From Erwinia billingiae Eb661 (lineage in GTDB: Bacteria > Pseudomonadota > Gammaproteobacteria > Enterobacterales > Enterobacteriaceae): a stretch of DNA of 64,000 nucleotides. The notes below the pieces were generated by a model, which was not told where the DNA came from, searched no databases, and was given only the letters and a program-made list of their open reading frames with translations. The stretch spans positions 3,410,001 to 3,474,000 of the forward strand of contig NC_014306.1 in assembly GCF_000196615.1 (NCBI RefSeq). Direction: 5' to 3'. Of the stretch, positions 39,004 to 50,666 are shown one piece after another. The position numbers and the translations under genes were made by a program. The first letter of the stretch is position 1. Every line of letters begins with the position of its first letter.

Positions 39004-41726
39004 TGTGCCGCCTCCTGCAGATTGTCAATGTTGGCACCCAACAGGAATGGCGGGATACCCGGCAGACCTAATGGCAGACCAACCTGCCCTGCCTGCAACG
39101 TTTCAGAGAAACGCACGGGAAGACGCAGGGTTTCACCGGCACAGCTGAACTCGACTTCCGTCCCGGCATTGACGCCAAGCGTTGCCGCATCCGCCGGGTT
39201 CACCATCACATAGGCCTCAGGCATGCGCTGCTGGATCACGCCGGAGCGCTGGGTCATCTCTTCACTGCCGAACAGGTGGAAGTAAGGCGCGACGCGGAAG
39301 TTATTTGCCTGACCGGCAAACACCTCGGGAACCGCATCAAACCAGTCAAGCTGCGCATCGCCGGCTTCAAACAGACGCACGCCCGGATCGCCGTTACGCA
39401 GTTTTCCGCCCACTTCGTCCTGGAATTTGTTCCAGGCCTGTGGGGAGTTCCAGCCTGGCGCCCAGGCAAACGGGATCTGCGAACGGGCGGCAGACGGCTG
39501 GTTGTTCCCTTCCATGGAGAAGGCGAACATGGTGTCTTTGTCCTGCGGCTGACGCGGTTCGTGCACGCTGATATTGGCGCGCATCGCGGTACGACCACTT
39601 GAACGCGCCGGGGAACGGGCCAGTTTCTGACCACGAATACGGAAGCTGGCATCCGGTGCCGCGTCCTTGATCCCCGCCAGCTGCGGCAGTGCCGCAATAC
39701 AGGCATCAATCACGTGATCCAGTTGCGTCCAGTCCGGCTGACGGCTGGTGATGGTGCTGGACAGCGAGTGCAGCCAGCGCCAGCTTTCCAGCATTTCAAC
39801 GGTGGTGTCATAGTAAGCCGGGTCATAAACCTGGAAGAAGCGCTGTGCGCGGCCTTCCTGATTCACCACGGTGCCATCGCTTTCCGCGAAGCTGGCCGTT
39901 GAGAGGATCAAACCGGCTTTTTCCGTGGTCGCTGTCCGCTGGTGATCGATGACGATCACGTTGGAGACGTTGCTCAGCGCCGCATCGACTTTTGCTTTCG
40001 GAGCCTGACGATAAAGGTCGTTTTCCAGCACGATAACCGCATCGGCTGCGCCGCTTTCCAGTTCGTCCAGCGCCGTTTCCAGCGGGTTACCGCCAATCAG
40101 GCCGAGGCCAACGCTGTTTGCCGCACCGGCCAGCAGCGTGATACCCACGTCCGATCCGCGTCCTTTCAGCGCTTTCGCCACGTTGGCCGCCGCCTGAATC
40201 ATCGCTTCGCTGCCCGCATGAACGCCAGAGATAATCAGTGGCTTTCTTGCGCCGGCCAGCGCCTGAACGATCACATCAATTTTGCCTGCCAGTGAACGAT
40301 CGATGCCGCTCACCGCCGGTGCCGTTTCGTCCAGCGCGTTAGCGATCGCGAAACCTAAACGCGCCTGATCTTCGACCGGCGCGCAGTAGGTCCACGCGGC
40401 GATGTCATCCAGACGGGTTTTATCGACATTAGTGACGAACAGCGGATGCTTGGCGTTCTGACCGATGTTGAGGATCGCCGCGATCTGCCAGTCTGCCACT
40501 TTCTGTGCCGCTGCCATCTCACGCGATTTCCCTTTCACCGCCTGACGCACCGAGAGCGCAACGCGCGCACCGACCTGAGTCAGATCTTCGCCGAGCACCA
40601 GCACCGCATCGTAGCTTTCAATTTCACGCAGCGCCGGGGTGTGGACACCACTGTCGCGCAGTACGTTCAGCATCAGCTCCAGACGCGCCTGCTCGGCTGC
40701 CGGAATACCGGTGGAAAAGTTTGCGGCACCGACCAGCTCACGCAGCGCAAAGTTGCTCTCTACGCTGGCACGCGGTGAACCGATACCGATCACTTTCTTC
40801 GCCTGACGCAACACGTCTGCGGCACCCTGCATGGCCTGATCGGCATTCAGCGCGATCCAGTCATTTCCGCGGCGCTGCATAGGATGGCGTGGACGATCTT
40901 TCAGGTTCACATAGCCATAACCAAAGCGGCCACGGTCACAGAGGAAATAGTGGTTGATGACGCCGTTATAGCGGTTCTCGATGCGGCGAATTTCGCCATA
41001 ACGCTCACCCGGGCTGGTGTTACAACCGATACTGCACTGCTGGCAGATGCTTGGGGCGTACTGCATGTCCCATTTACGGTTATAACGCTCTGAGTGCGTT
41101 TTATCGGTAAACACGCCGGTTGGGCAGACTTCGACCAGGTTACCGGAGAATTCGCTTTCCAGCGTACCGTCTTCCGGACGACCGAAGTAGACGTTGTCGT
41201 GAGCGCCATAGACACCCAGATCGGTGCCGTCGGCATAATCTTTGTAGTAACGCACGCAGCGATAACAGGCGATACAGCGGTTCATTTCATGGGAAATGAA
41301 CGGGCCGAGATCCTGATTTCTGTGAGTACGTTTAGTGAAGCGGTAGCGACGGAAGCTGTGGCCGGTCATCACGGTCATATCCTGAAGGTGGCAGTTACCG
41401 CCCTCTTCGCAGACCGGACAATCGTGTGGGTGGTTGGTCATCAGCCACTCCACCACGCTTTCGCGGAACTCTTTCGCTTCGCCATCGTCAATCGAGATGA
41501 ACGTCCCGTCGGACGCTGGTGTCATACAGGACATCACCAGGCGACCACGGGTATCTTCGGCATTCTGGAATTGCTTCACCGCACACTGGCGGCAGGCACC
41601 GACGCTACCGAGCGCCGGGTGCCAGCAAAAATAAGGAATATCTAAGCCGAGGGAGAGGCAAGCCTGAAGCAGGTTGTCCGCACCATCAACATCATATTCT
41701 TTACCGTCTACATGAATTGTAGCCAT
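39000..41726 (-). CDS. nuoG: NADH-quinone oxidoreductase subunit G
   Basis: Large peripheral subunit of complex I carrying several Fe-S clusters. The ATG at 41726 gives [13 protein letters not shown] and 908 residues, as in E. coli; the frame extends three codons more. The N-terminal 2Fe-2S cysteines are in FCWHP and GACRQC, followed by [16 protein letters not shown] (His-ligated cluster), CIACYRC and the extra CQQCSIGC motif for cluster N7. The rest is a molybdopterin-oxidoreductase-like domain without cofactor. A short gap with a small hairpin precedes it. Confidence 0.97.
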   Translation of the reverse strand: MATIHVDGKEYDVDGADNLLQACLSLGLDIPYFCWHPALGSVGACRQCAVKQFQNAEDTRGRLVMSCMTPASDGTFISIDDGEAKEFRESVVEWLMTNHPHDCPVCEEGGNCHLQDMTVMTGHSFRRYRFTKRTHRNQDLGPFISHEMNRCIACYRCVRYYKDYADGTDLGVYGAHDNVYFGRPEDGTLESEFSGNLVEVCPTGVFTDKTHSERYNRKWDMQYAPSICQQCSIGCNTSPGERYGEIRRIENRYNGVINHYFLCDRGRFGYGYVNLKDRPRHPMQRRGNDWIALNADQAMQGAADVLRQAKKVIGIGSPRASVESNFALRELVGAANFSTGIPAAEQARLELMLNVLRDSGVHTPALREIESYDAVLVLGEDLTQVGARVALSVRQAVKGKSREMAAAQKVADWQIAAILNIGQNAKHPLFVTNVDKTRLDDIAAWTYCAPVEDQARLGFAIANALDETAPAVSGIDRSLAGKIDVIVQALAGARKPLIISGVHAGSEAMIQAAANVAKALKGRGSDVGITLLAGAANSVGLGLIGGNPLETALDELESGAADAVIVLENDLYRQAPKAKVDAALSNVSNVIVIDHQRTATTEKAGLILSTASFAESDGTVVNQEGRAQRFFQVYDPAYYDTTVEMLESWRWLHSLSSTITSRQPDWTQLDHVIDACIAALPQLAGIKDAAPDASFRIRGQKLARSPARSSGRTAMRANISVHEPRQPQDKDTMFAFSMEGNNQPSAARSQIPFAWAPGWNSPQAWNKFQDEVGGKLRNGDPGVRLFEAGDAQLDWFDAVPEVFAGQANNFRVAPYFHLFGSEEMTQRSGVIQQRMPEAYVMVNPADAATLGVNAGTEVEFSCAGETLRLPVRFSETLQAGQVGLPLGLPGIPPFLLGANIDNLQEAAQ

Positions 41727-41746
41727 AGTGAACATGCTTCCGTAAG

Positions 41747-41763
41747 GCTCGTCTGAGACGAGC
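41747..41763. repeat. Short dyad between nuoF and nuoG
   Basis: GCTCGTCT and AGACGAGC are 8-bp arms around a single G. They lie 21 bases before the nuoG start and could fold in the transcript. Confidence 0.5.
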
Positions 41764-41787
41764 GTTAATCAATTCAAATCTGCAGTG

Positions 41788-43134
41788 TTACCAGCGCGCC
41801 TTTAACAGGTTTGGCTGGATACCGGCAATCGCGTGCGCATTGCTATAGACCTGAGGCGCGATACCCGCCTCAAACTCTTCGCGGAAATATTTGATCGCGC
41901 TTTGCAGTGGCTCTACTGCACCTGGCGCGTGCGCACAGAAGGTTTTACCCGGGCCGAGCTGGCGGCAAAGTTGCAGCAGGGTTTCGATATCGCCCGGCTG
42001 CCCTTCTTTGCGCTCCAGCGCGCGGAGGATTTTCACACTCCACGGCAGGCCATCACGGCATGGCGTACACCAGCCGCAGGATTCACGGGCAAAAAACTCT
42101 TCCAGGTTACGCACCAGCGACACCATGCCGATTTCGTGATCGACGGCCATCGCCAGCGCCGTTCCCAGACGACTTCCGGCTTTACCAATGCTGGCAAATT
42201 CCATCGGCAGGTCGAGATGAGATTCGGTCAGGAAGTCCGTCCCTGCACCGCCTGGCTGCCAGGCTTTGAATTTCAGGCCATCGCGCATGCCGCCGGCGTA
42301 ATCCTCAAGGATCTCACGGGCGGTGGTGCCAAACGGCAGCTCCCAGACGCCTGGGTTTTTTACCCGACCGGAGAAGCCCATCATTTTGGTGCCGGTGTCA
42401 TCGCTGGTTGAAATGCCTTTGTACCAGTCAACGCCGTTGGCGAGGATCGCCGGAACGTTAGACAGGGTTTCCACGTTGTTCACGCAGGTCGGCTTGCCCC
42501 AGGCACCTGCAGATGCAGGGAATGGCGGCTTGGAGCGCGGGTTAGCGCGACGTCCTTCCAGCGAGTTAATCAGCGCGGTTTCTTCACCACAGATATAACG
42601 GCCCGCACCGGTGTGAACGATCAGCTCGAAGTCAAAACCGGTTCCAAGGATATTTTTCCCCAGGTAACCGGCTTCGGTCGCTTCCGCAATCGCCCGACGT
42701 AAGTTCACTGCTGCTTCGATGTATTCGCCGCGCAGGAAGATGTAGCCACGGTAGGTTTTCAGCGCGAATGCACTGATCAGCATGCCTTCCACCAGCTGGT
42801 GCGGCATTTGCTCCATCAACAGACGGTCTTTATAGGTGCCCGGCTCCATTTCATCGGCGTTACACAGCAGGTAACGGATGTTCATGGATTCGTCTTTCGG
42901 CATCAGGCTCCACTTCAAACCGGTTGAGAAGCCTGCGCCACCGCGACCTTTCAGGCCGGAGTCTTTTACCGCTGCCACAATTTCATCCTGTGACATGGTT
43001 TTCAGCGCTTTATCAGCACCGGCGTAACCGTTTTTGCTGCGGTATTCGTCAAAGAACACCGGCTGCTTGTCGTCACGCAGACGCCAGGTCAGCGGATGCA
43101 TTTCGGCAGTACGAATGATCTGTTTGAATGTCAT
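41788..43134 (-). CDS. nuoF: NADH-quinone oxidoreductase subunit F
   Basis: NADH-binding subunit of complex I, 448 residues. The glycine-rich NADH/FMN region is [13 protein letters not shown], and FMN contacts lie in [10 protein letters not shown]. The 4Fe-4S cluster N3 ligands are in [12 protein letters not shown] plus a later cysteine. Its ATG overlaps the nuoE stop by four bases. Confidence 0.98.
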   Translation of the reverse strand: MTFKQIIRTAEMHPLTWRLRDDKQPVFFDEYRSKNGYAGADKALKTMSQDEIVAAVKDSGLKGRGGAGFSTGLKWSLMPKDESMNIRYLLCNADEMEPGTYKDRLLMEQMPHQLVEGMLISAFALKTYRGYIFLRGEYIEAAVNLRRAIAEATEAGYLGKNILGTGFDFELIVHTGAGRYICGEETALINSLEGRRANPRSKPPFPASAGAWGKPTCVNNVETLSNVPAILANGVDWYKGISTSDDTGTKMMGFSGRVKNPGVWELPFGTTAREILEDYAGGMRDGLKFKAWQPGGAGTDFLTESHLDLPMEFASIGKAGSRLGTALAMAVDHEIGMVSLVRNLEEFFARESCGWCTPCRDGLPWSVKILRALERKEGQPGDIETLLQLCRQLGPGKTFCAHAPGAVEPLQSAIKYFREEFEAGIAPQVYSNAHAIAGIQPNLLKARW

Positions 43135-43646
43135 TGATACTGCTCCAGTAAGTTGACGATGTTTTCCGGCGTCAGGTGAACGTGCGTATCTTCGTCCACC
43201 ATCATCGTCGGGCCCTTGTCACAGTTGCCGAGGCAGCAGGTTGGCAGCAGCGTAAAGCGGCCATCCGCCGTGGTCTGGCCAGGTTTGATATTCAGGTTGT
43301 CTTCTAACGCGGCCTGAATGCCCTGGAAACCGGTGATGTGGCACACCACGCTGTCGCAATAGCGGATCACGTGACGGCCGACCGGCTGACGGAAGATCTG
43401 GCTGTAAAACGTTGCCACGCCTTCTACATCACTGGCTGGAATGCCCAGCACATCAGCAATGGCATGGATCGCGCCATCCGGCACCCAGCCACGCTGTTTC
43501 TGCACAATTTTCAGTGCTTCAATCGACGCGGCGCGGGCATCTTCGTAATGGTGCTTCTCATGCTCGATAGCGTCACGTTCCAACGTGCTCAGCACAAAAG
43601 CGTTGTTATCCTCGATCGTTTCGATCGCAATTCTTTGATCGTGCAT
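43131..43646 (-). CDS. nuoE: NADH-quinone oxidoreductase subunit E
   Basis: Thioredoxin-like subunit that carries the 2Fe-2S cluster N1a. The four cysteines are in CDSVVC and CCLGNC. It has 171 residues against 166 in E. coli, with the difference in the N-terminal tail. It starts two bases after nuoCD. Confidence 0.97.
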   Translation of the reverse strand: MHDQRIAIETIEDNNAFVLSTLERDAIEHEKHHYEDARAASIEALKIVQKQRGWVPDGAIHAIADVLGIPASDVEGVATFYSQIFRQPVGRHVIRYCDSVVCHITGFQGIQAALEDNLNIKPGQTTADGRFTLLPTCCLGNCDKGPTMMVDEDTHVHLTPENIVNLLEQYQ

Positions 43647-43648
43647 AA

Positions 43649-45448
43649 TTAGCGGTCCACGTCTGACATAACAAAATCGATACTACCGAGGTATACGATC
43701 AGATCGGATACCAGGCTGCCGTTGATCACTGACGGGATCTGCTGCAGGTGCGGGAAGCTCGGCGTGCGCACACGGGTGCGGTAGCTCATGGTGCTGCCGT
43801 CGCTGGTCAGGTAGTAACTGTTGATCCCTTTCGTCGCTTCAATCATCTGGAAGGATTCGTTGGCCGGCATCACCGGGCCCCACGACACCTGCAGGAAGTG
43901 AGTAATCAGGGTTTCGATATGCTGCAGCGTGCGCTCTTTCGGTGGCGGCGTTGTCAGCGGGTGATCCGCTTTGAACGGGCCTTCCGGCATGTTGTTCAGA
44001 CACTGTTCAAGAATGCGCAGACTCTGGCGCATCTCTTCCATCTTCAGCATCACACGGGTGTAAGCACAGCTCACGCCATCGCCAATCGGAATTTCGAAGT
44101 CGAAGTTTTCGTAGCCGGAGTACGGACGCCATTTACGCACATCGAAGTCCAGCCCCGTCGCACGCAGACCGGCGCCGGTGGTGCCCCAGGCTAACGCTTC
44201 TTCCATGTTGTAGGCAGAAACGCCTTTCGAACGGGCGATCAACACCGAGTTTTTCAGCGCGGTTTGCTCGTACGCCTTCAGACGTTTTGGCAGCCAGTTG
44301 ATGAACTCACGCAGCAGGCCTTCCCAGCCTTTCGGCAGGTCGTGCGCCACGCCGCCAATGCGGAACCAGGCCGGATGCATACGGAAACCGGTGATGGCTT
44401 CAACCACGTCGTAAATTTTCTGGCGATCGGTAAAGGCAAAGAACACCGGAGACATCGCCCCAACGTCCTGAATAAAGGTCGAGATATACAGCAGGTGGCT
44501 GTTTATACGGAACAGCTCTGAAAGCATCACGCGGATAACGTCAACGCGCTCGGGCACCTTGATACCGGCCAGCTTTTCAACCGCCAGCACGTACGGCATT
44601 TCGTTTACGCAACCGCCAAGGTATTCGATGCGGTCAGTGTAAGGAATGTAGCTGTGCCAGGACTGACGTTCACCCATCTTCTCTGCGCCACGGTGGTGGT
44701 AACCCACGTCCGGCACACAGTCGACAATCTCTTCGCCATCCAGCTGCAGAATGATGCGGAAAGCACCGTGCGCTGACGGGTGGTTAGGCCCGAGGTTGAG
44801 GAACATAAAGTCCTCAGTCGCGTTGCCCCGCTTCATGCCCCAGTCTTCCGGCTTGAAGGTCATCTGCTCCATCGCCAAATCTTCCGTTTTCTTGGTCAGC
44901 TCAAACGGATCGAATTCGGTGGCGCGTGCCGGATAGTCTTTACGCAGCGGATGCCCTTCCCAGTCCTGCGGCATCATGATGCGCGTCAGGTGCGGGTGGC
45001 CATCAAAGGTGATGCCGAACATTTCCCAGGTTTCACGCTCGTACCAGTTGGCATTGGCGAAAATTTTGGTGACGGTTGGCACATGCAGGTCGTTTTCAGA
45101 CAACGCCACCTTGAGCATGATGTCACGGTTACGTTCAATGGAAATGAAGTGATAGAAAACGGAAAAATCCGCGGCAGGTAAACCGGCGCGGTGAGTACGA
45201 AGACGCTCATCCATCCCATGTAAGTCATACAGCATCACATAAGGTTTTGGCAGCTTGCGTAAGAATTCTACGATCTCCAGCAGCTGTTCACGCTTCACCC
45301 ACACCACCGGCACGCCGGTACGGGTAGGCTGAACGGTGAAGGCATCAGGCCCAAAACGGTTACGCAGCTCGCCGATCACCGGGTCATCCTGGTGATCACG
45401 GGTTTGCCATTCAGGCTGAGCGAGATCTTGCGTGGTCAAATCTGTCAT
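43649..45448 (-). CDS. nuoC: NADH-quinone oxidoreductase fused subunit CD
   Basis: Natural fusion of the 30-kDa (NuoC, about 1-190) and 49-kDa (NuoD, about 210-599) subunits, as in other enterobacteria; also called nuoCD. The C part has [18 protein letters not shown] and HPLRKDYPA. The D part has [13 protein letters not shown] and [12 protein letters not shown], which line the quinone site. A 160-bp gap to nuoB precedes it. Confidence 0.97.
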   Translation of the reverse strand: MTDLTTQDLAQPEWQTRDHQDDPVIGELRNRFGPDAFTVQPTRTGVPVVWVKREQLLEIVEFLRKLPKPYVMLYDLHGMDERLRTHRAGLPAADFSVFYHFISIERNRDIMLKVALSENDLHVPTVTKIFANANWYERETWEMFGITFDGHPHLTRIMMPQDWEGHPLRKDYPARATEFDPFELTKKTEDLAMEQMTFKPEDWGMKRGNATEDFMFLNLGPNHPSAHGAFRIILQLDGEEIVDCVPDVGYHHRGAEKMGERQSWHSYIPYTDRIEYLGGCVNEMPYVLAVEKLAGIKVPERVDVIRVMLSELFRINSHLLYISTFIQDVGAMSPVFFAFTDRQKIYDVVEAITGFRMHPAWFRIGGVAHDLPKGWEGLLREFINWLPKRLKAYEQTALKNSVLIARSKGVSAYNMEEALAWGTTGAGLRATGLDFDVRKWRPYSGYENFDFEIPIGDGVSCAYTRVMLKMEEMRQSLRILEQCLNNMPEGPFKADHPLTTPPPKERTLQHIETLITHFLQVSWGPVMPANESFQMIEATKGINSYYLTSDGSTMSYRTRVRTPSFPHLQQIPSVINGSLVSDLIVYLGSIDFVMSDVDR

Positions 45449-45608
45449 AAGTTGTTCACCCTGTGGGCCTGCAGGCAGGCGCTCAGTATTGGCGTCAGGA
45501 TGGACCGTGCGCGTGTTGTGATTTTTATACGCTGCCGGGCATCCATAAACTGCTCTACCTGCTGTTCTGACGCTGCGAAGGCTCGCAACGTCTTAATGGC
45601 GGTAGCGG

Positions 45609-46283
45609 TTAAATTTCGTCAGGTGTGCGCAGGTTGGTGACGGCAATACGTTCAGCCTGCTTTCTTTCGCGCTCGGACTGCATATTGGCGCGATAAACAC
45701 CCTGATCGCCCACCACCCACGAGAGCGGACGACGCTCTTTACCAATGGATTCCTGCAGCAGCAGCAGTGCCTGCATGTAGGCTTCTGGGCGCGGTGGGCA
45801 ACCTGGAATATAGACGTCAACAGGCAGGAACTTATCCACGCCCTGCACCACCGAGTAGATGTCATACATCCCGCCGGAGTTGGCACAGGCACCCATCGAG
45901 ATCACCCACTTTGGCTCCAGCATCTGGTCATACAGACGTTGAACCACCGGTGCCATTTTGGTGAAGCAGGTTCCTGCAACCACCATAAAGTCGGCCTGAC
46001 GTGGCGAGGCACGGATAACTTCCGAACCAAAACGCGCCACGTCGTGCACTGAGGTGAACGAGGTGGTCATTTCGACGTAACAGCAGGAGAGACCGAAGTT
46101 AAACGGCCAGAGTGAGTTTTTGCGTCCCCAGTTCACCATGTCGTGCATGGCATGTTCTAACTTGCCCATGTAGACGTTTTGATGAACGTGTTTTTCCAGG
46201 GGATCGGTGACGATCTCCTGTTTCTGTAATGGGTAACGGTCATTCTCGCCGTTCGGGTCCGCGCGGGTGAGCGTATAGTCCAT
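45609..46283 (-). CDS. nuoB: NADH-quinone oxidoreductase subunit B
   Basis: Subunit bearing cluster N2, the last electron carrier before quinone. The four ligands are the tandem C67-C68 in [10 protein letters not shown]133 in [10 protein letters not shown] and C162 in YIPGCPPRP. It has 224 residues and follows nuoA by 15 bases. Confidence 0.98.
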   Translation of the reverse strand: MDYTLTRADPNGENDRYPLQKQEIVTDPLEKHVHQNVYMGKLEHAMHDMVNWGRKNSLWPFNFGLSCCYVEMTTSFTSVHDVARFGSEVIRASPRQADFMVVAGTCFTKMAPVVQRLYDQMLEPKWVISMGACANSGGMYDIYSVVQGVDKFLPVDVYIPGCPPRPEAYMQALLLLQESIGKERRPLSWVVGDQGVYRANMQSERERKQAERIAVTNLRTPDEI

Positions 46284-46298
46284 CTTTAAGCCTCGCTT

Positions 46299-46736
46299 TT
46301 ACTGCGTATGACGGTTGGAATGCGAGATGGTAGTGGGTTTGACAACGACACGACGAGGTGCAGGAGCCCAATCCAGCGCGCGGATCCGCACCAGATAAAC
46401 CAAACCAGCCAGCAGTACCAAAATGAAAATTGTGGCTTCCACGAAGCCGATCCAGCCGCTTTCACGGATGGCAGTCGACCAGGCGTATAAATAGAGGGCT
46501 TCAACGTCGAAGATGACGAAGAACATGGCCACCAGGTAGAACTTGGCAGACATTCGAAGGTGGGTCGTTCCTACCGCAGGGGCTCCGGACTCGAAAGGCG
46601 TGTTGGTATAGCGTCCACGGGCTTTTCCGCCTAAAAACCATGCTCCGGCCAACATTGCGCAGCAAAGGCCAATTGCGACGATCAGGAATACGGCAAAAGC
46701 CCAGTGATGGGCGATAACTTCAGTAGTTGTAGACAT
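46299..46736 (-). CDS. nuoA: NADH-quinone oxidoreductase subunit A
   Basis: First gene of the complex I operon. It encodes a three-helix membrane subunit of 145 residues (147 in E. coli) that helps form the quinone entrance. The conserved cytoplasmic loop after the first helix reads [15 protein letters not shown], and [14 protein letters not shown] forms the acidic second helix. Confidence 0.97.
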   Translation of the reverse strand: MSTTTEVIAHHWAFAVFLIVAIGLCCAMLAGAWFLGGKARGRYTNTPFESGAPAVGTTHLRMSAKFYLVAMFFVIFDVEALYLYAWSTAIRESGWIGFVEATIFILVLLAGLVYLVRIRALDWAPAPRRVVVKPTTISHSNRHTQ

Positions 46737-47405
46737 ACGCTCTGCTTAACTCAACTCGGGGTGCCCGGTATTCTGCTCTGTAATTGGCAGTTGACCTACC
46801 CCATCGATTCAAGGGAAAAATAAAAAACCTTATAAACTTTGCTGACTTTTTTGATTAGGCAGCGATTTTATGTGGTTTTTTACTCCTTTCTATAACCTTC
46901 TGTCAACTTTGACAAAAGTATCCACACATTAATTTACACCCGCAGCATTTATTTAACATATGATGCGCAGAAAGTGAGCTAAATCGAGTCAGTTCAGCTT
47001 CTCAGTCAAAGTGTAGCGGGTATTTCCCTGTGCGGATCGCGGATTTAACAACGCCTATTTTGGCAGGATTCTGCGGGTTTTCCTTCCCCTTATTGGGGCT
47101 ATTTTTTTGATCCAGCACACACTTTTGCCTTTTATGAGTTAAAAAGCAGCGCAATTCAGTGCGCAAAATCAATTCACTAAATAGTTTCTTCGCTGACAGA
47201 AATTGTCCAAAACAGGGAAAATCTGTCGCGGAGGGTTTTTGCATCAGCAGAGAAATTTGCGGGGAATTTTGCGGCAAAAAAGGGCGAGAAAATTTCAATA
47301 AAAAAGCCCTTCAATGCAAAGATGCACTGAAGGGCTTTATTTCCGTAAATAGTTCTTATTAAGCGTTAAAAATTAACAACTAAAAATAAACTTTTACAGC
47401 GAAAC
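46737..47405 (-). other. 669-bp non-coding region between lrhA and nuoA
   Basis: Holds the nuo promoter region, read on the minus strand, and the lrhA terminator. A perfect -35 hexamer TTGACA is present on the minus strand at 46906-46901, but no good -10 at 16-18 bp follows. A 98-codon minus-strand frame at 47002-47298 has no recognisable features and is not called. In E. coli this promoter region is long and is controlled by ArcA, NarL, FNR, IHF and Fis; I could not assign such sites here. Confidence 0.55.
47300..47338 (-). terminator. Intrinsic terminator of lrhA
   Basis: AAAGCCCTTCA pairs with TGAAGGGCTTT; an inner TGCA/TGCA helix extends the stem with one mismatch. Six T follow on the minus strand. 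It is 68 bases past the lrhA stop. Confidence 0.85.
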
Positions 47406-48332
47406 TTACTCGTCTTCATCCGTCAGCGAAGCGGCATCCTGAGCGGCAAGCGTCAGGTTGTACGGATCGTTGCTTGATTCCATGGCATTGAAGATGGCCA
47501 GCGCCAGCTCGTTGTCACTTTCCGGATTACGACACAGCAGGTATTCGGTATCAGGCAGAACCGGCAGACCTTCTGCCGCACCCATTACGCGCAGTTCCGG
47601 ACTCATCATCTCAACCGGACGTGCAGTCACGCCCAGACCCGCTTTCACCGCTGCGCGGACGGCCGCAAGAGTGGAAGCAACATAAGAGATGCGCCATGGG
47701 ATGCCAGCCTCGTTGAGGTGGTCAATGGCCATATCACGGTACGGGCTTGGCTCGTCCAGCAGTACCAGAGGAATCGCTTCCCCGCGCTGGAAGATATAGT
47801 CAGCGGCGCAATACCAAAGGGTCGGAGAAGTACGCAATACCTGGAAGGCGAAGTTCATCGGGCTCGAGGTGGTCACAACTAAGTCCACTTCACCCTGATT
47901 TAACATCTCCATCATGAACGGATTGCGCTTCACCCGCACATCAATCGCCAGCTTGGGATAGACAGACGTGACGCGGTTCAGCAAGAAAGGCAGGATGGTA
48001 TCAGACGTATCATCAGAAGCACCGATAGTCAGTACGCCCTGAATATTGCTGTACATCAACGAAGTACAGGCTTCGTCGTTGAAACGAAGGATCTTTCTGG
48101 CATAGCCAAGAAGCTGAATACCATGTTCCGTCAGTAATTTATTACGTCCATGTCTGGCAAACAGTTCTTTGCCAACCAGTTGTTCCAGACGCTGCATCTG
48201 CTGGCTAACCGCTGATTGCGTTCTGCAAACCGCAGCTGCCGCAGCAGCAAAGGTGTTCAGATCGGCAACAGCAACAAATGTTCTCAGCAGATCGAGGTCA
48301 AGATTGAGGATCGGACGATTTGCACTAGTCAT
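47406..48332 (-). CDS. lrhA: LysR-type regulator LrhA (HexA)
   Basis: LysR-family regulator of 308 residues, related to E. coli LrhA (312), which represses flagellar master genes and affects RpoS, and to HexA of soft-rot bacteria, which controls exoenzymes. The winged helix-turn-helix spans about 17-76 ([32 protein letters not shown]). The co-inducer domain follows from about 95. It lies between nuoA and alaA, the E. coli position. Confidence 0.95.
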   Translation of the reverse strand: MTSANRPILNLDLDLLRTFVAVADLNTFAAAAAAVCRTQSAVSQQMQRLEQLVGKELFARHGRNKLLTEHGIQLLGYARKILRFNDEACTSLMYSNIQGVLTIGASDDTSDTILPFLLNRVTSVYPKLAIDVRVKRNPFMMEMLNQGEVDLVVTTSSPMNFAFQVLRTSPTLWYCAADYIFQRGEAIPLVLLDEPSPYRDMAIDHLNEAGIPWRISYVASTLAAVRAAVKAGLGVTARPVEMMSPELRVMGAAEGLPVLPDTEYLLCRNPESDNELALAIFNAMESSNDPYNLTLAAQDAASLTDEDE

Positions 48333-49343
48333 GTTTTCTTCACTTTATAAGATTTATACGAACAGCTACCCTGGTGTCATTACCTTCTGTATCAATAGGA
48401 TACAGTGATAACAATGGCGTAATGCGGTGCGCTGAACTGCACGTTGCACTACTTTTTCTCGCAGACGTCAAAACTCCATCAGCCTGAATGTCCCCGGTAT
48501 TAACCGCAGGTGGAGCCGATGACAGTTTGTTCCATCTGATACATCACTTCGGTGTGCAGCACTGACTCATAAGAAACAGAAAGCGGCACTAATATGGTCA
48601 AATAACGCCGCCAGCCTGACAGTAATGCCTGACTACGGTGCTGATAGTGTAAAAAAACCATGTAAAATTGAAAAACCAGAACGCTGCAGATACAGCGGAA
48701 AAATGATAAGCCGTACTTAAGCTTACCGGTGACAGTATACGACGTAATATCACCTGAGAAACCTGCACGCACGGCGCAAGGTCCTCTGGTTATTATCCTG
48801 CCATACTGTCGTTTACTTTTTAAGCCCCAATCCTATTATTCTTATCAGTAAAGTAACATTTTATTGGCCGAAGCCCGGCTATCAGGCCTTCCGATACAAA
48901 AATTTATCATTCCGTGCCCGGGTGCCTGACTCAAGGTAAAGGTGGACCACTTCGACGCGGGTAACCCCCTGAAAATAGCCCCAAGCCAAACTGATTGATT
49001 TTTAACCAGTCAATTAAGACAATTTTGACAGTTACAGAGTTCATCAATCCATCGAATTTTACCAAATTCTTACATATCTAACTCTTTCAAGACCCATTAG
49101 TGCCCTTTCGCCTCAATAAGAAGACTCGCGGTTCAGTTTTTAGTTTCAGCATGATGAGAATAGTCAGCATTTTATGCCAACTCATCGGCTGCATCCCTTC
49201 CCTCCTCCCGGCCAAAACCGTTTTCTTCCGGTAAGCCACCAAAGCCTGCTGATGCCCTTCAAAAGCACCGCAGACAGGAGTACATTGTGCTGGTTTAGTT
49301 TTCCATGGCAGGAAGGCAGTTCTGCAAGTCAAAGGCGAGAGAA
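48333..49343. other. 1-kb non-coding region between lrhA and alaA
   Basis: No open frame here looks like a protein gene. It is AT-rich and holds the divergent control regions of lrhA and alaA. Near the lrhA end there is a small dyad CTGTATC/GATACAG (48387-48405), and in the middle an RcsAB-like box. The size suggests long leader RNAs or an unrecognised small RNA. Confidence 0.6.
48831..48844 (-). promoter_or_regulatory. Candidate RcsAB box upstream of lrhA
   Basis: Read on the minus strand, TAAGAATAATAGGA agrees with the RcsAB consensus TAAGAATATTCCTA at 10 of 14 positions, with a perfect left half. It is about 500 bp before the lrhA start. RcsB control of lrhA is known in E. coli; use of this site is inferred. 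Confidence 0.35.
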
Positions 49344-50558
49344 ATGAATCCAATTGAAAAATCAAGCAAACTGGATAACGTGTGTTACGACATCCGTGGA
49401 CCGGTGTTAAAAGAAGCAAAGCGTCTTGAAGAAGAAGGCAATAAGGTCCTTAAGCTGAATATCGGCAATCCAGCGCCGTTTGGTTTTGAAGCCCCCGATG
49501 AGATCCTGGTAGATGTGATCCGTAATCTGCCGAGCGCGCAGGGTTATTGTGATTCAAAAGGCCTTTACTCCGCCCGGAAAGCCATCGTTCAGCATTATCA
49601 GGCGCGCGGTATGCGCGACATGACCGTGGAAGATGTCTATATCGGCAACGGCGTTTCCGAACTGATCGTGCAGTCGATGCAGGCGTTGCTGAATATGGGC
49701 GACGAGATGCTGGTTCCGGCACCGGATTACCCACTGTGGACCGCAGCCGTGTCTCTTTCCAGCGGCAAAGCGGTGCATTACCTCTGTGACGAATCCGCCG
49801 GCTGGTTCCCGGACCTCGACGATATTCGCAGTAAAATCACCCCACGCACCCGTGGCATCGTGATTATTAACCCCAATAACCCGACCGGTGCGGTTTACAG
49901 CAAAGAGCTGTTGATGGAAGTGGTGGAAATCGCACGTCAGCATAATTTGATTATTTTTGCTGATGAGATCTACGACAAAATCTTGTACGACGCGGCACAG
50001 CATCATTCTATTGCCACGCTGGCCCCCGACCTGCTGACCATCACCTTTAACGGCCTGTCCAAAACCTATCGCGTGGCCGGTTTCCGCCAGGGTTGGATGG
50101 TGTTGAATGGCCCGAAGAAGCACGCAAAAGGCTATATCGAAGGTCTGGAAATGCTGGCATCCATGCGTCTGTGCGCCAACGTGCCTGCACAGCATGCGAT
50201 TCAGACGGCATTAGGCGGCTACCAGAGCATCAGCGAGTTTATCGTCCCTGGCGGTCGGCTCTATGAGCAGCGCAACCGGGCATGGGAATTGATCAATGAG
50301 ATTCCAGGCGTCAGCTGCGTTAAGCCTGACGGCGCGCTGTATATGTTCCCAAAAATTGACGCCAAGAAGTTCAATCTGCACGACGACCAGAAAATGGTGC
50401 TGGACTTCCTGCTGCAGGAAAAAGTGCTGCTGGTTCAGGGCTCCGCCTTTAACTGGCCGTATCCGGACCATGTCCGAATCGTCACCCTGCCTCACGTTAA
50501 CGATCTGGAAATGGCCATCAGCAAGTTTGGTCGCTTCCTCGAAGGTTACCGTCAGTAA
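49344..50558 (+). CDS. alaA: Alanine aminotransferase AlaA
   Basis: PLP-dependent class I aminotransferase that makes alanine from pyruvate and glutamate. The ATG at 49344 gives MNPIEKSSKLDNVCYDIRGP and 404 residues; E. coli has 405. The PLP lysine is K240 in NGLSKTYRVAG; INPNNPTGAVYS and FADEIYDKILYD hold the other cofactor contacts. It stands directly after the long lrhA-alaA gap. Confidence 0.97.
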   Translation: MNPIEKSSKLDNVCYDIRGPVLKEAKRLEEEGNKVLKLNIGNPAPFGFEAPDEILVDVIRNLPSAQGYCDSKGLYSARKAIVQHYQARGMRDMTVEDVYIGNGVSELIVQSMQALLNMGDEMLVPAPDYPLWTAAVSLSSGKAVHYLCDESAGWFPDLDDIRSKITPRTRGIVIINPNNPTGAVYSKELLMEVVEIARQHNLIIFADEIYDKILYDAAQHHSIATLAPDLLTITFNGLSKTYRVAGFRQGWMVLNGPKKHAKGYIEGLEMLASMRLCANVPAQHAIQTALGGYQSISEFIVPGGRLYEQRNRAWELINEIPGVSCVKPDGALYMFPKIDAKKFNLHDDQKMVLDFLLQEKVLLVQGSAFNWPYPDHVRIVTLPHVNDLEMAISKFGRFLEGYRQ

Positions 50559-50666
50559 TCTGTAGCAAAACCGCCACTGACGCCGTCATCAGTATGGCGT
50601 TATACTGGCAGCTTGGGGTACGGAGCCGTCCGTTCCCCGCAGTCACGCTACAGGAAATCGCCACAC

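Noticed and set aside
47002..47298. 98-codon minus-strand open frame upstream of nuoA
   Set aside because: AT-rich stretch without ribosome site, signal peptide or recognisable motif; overlaps the terminator neighbourhood.
48500..48772. 90-codon minus-strand open frame between lrhA and alaA
   Set aside because: No ribosome site and no protein-like pattern; more likely part of the lrhA control region.
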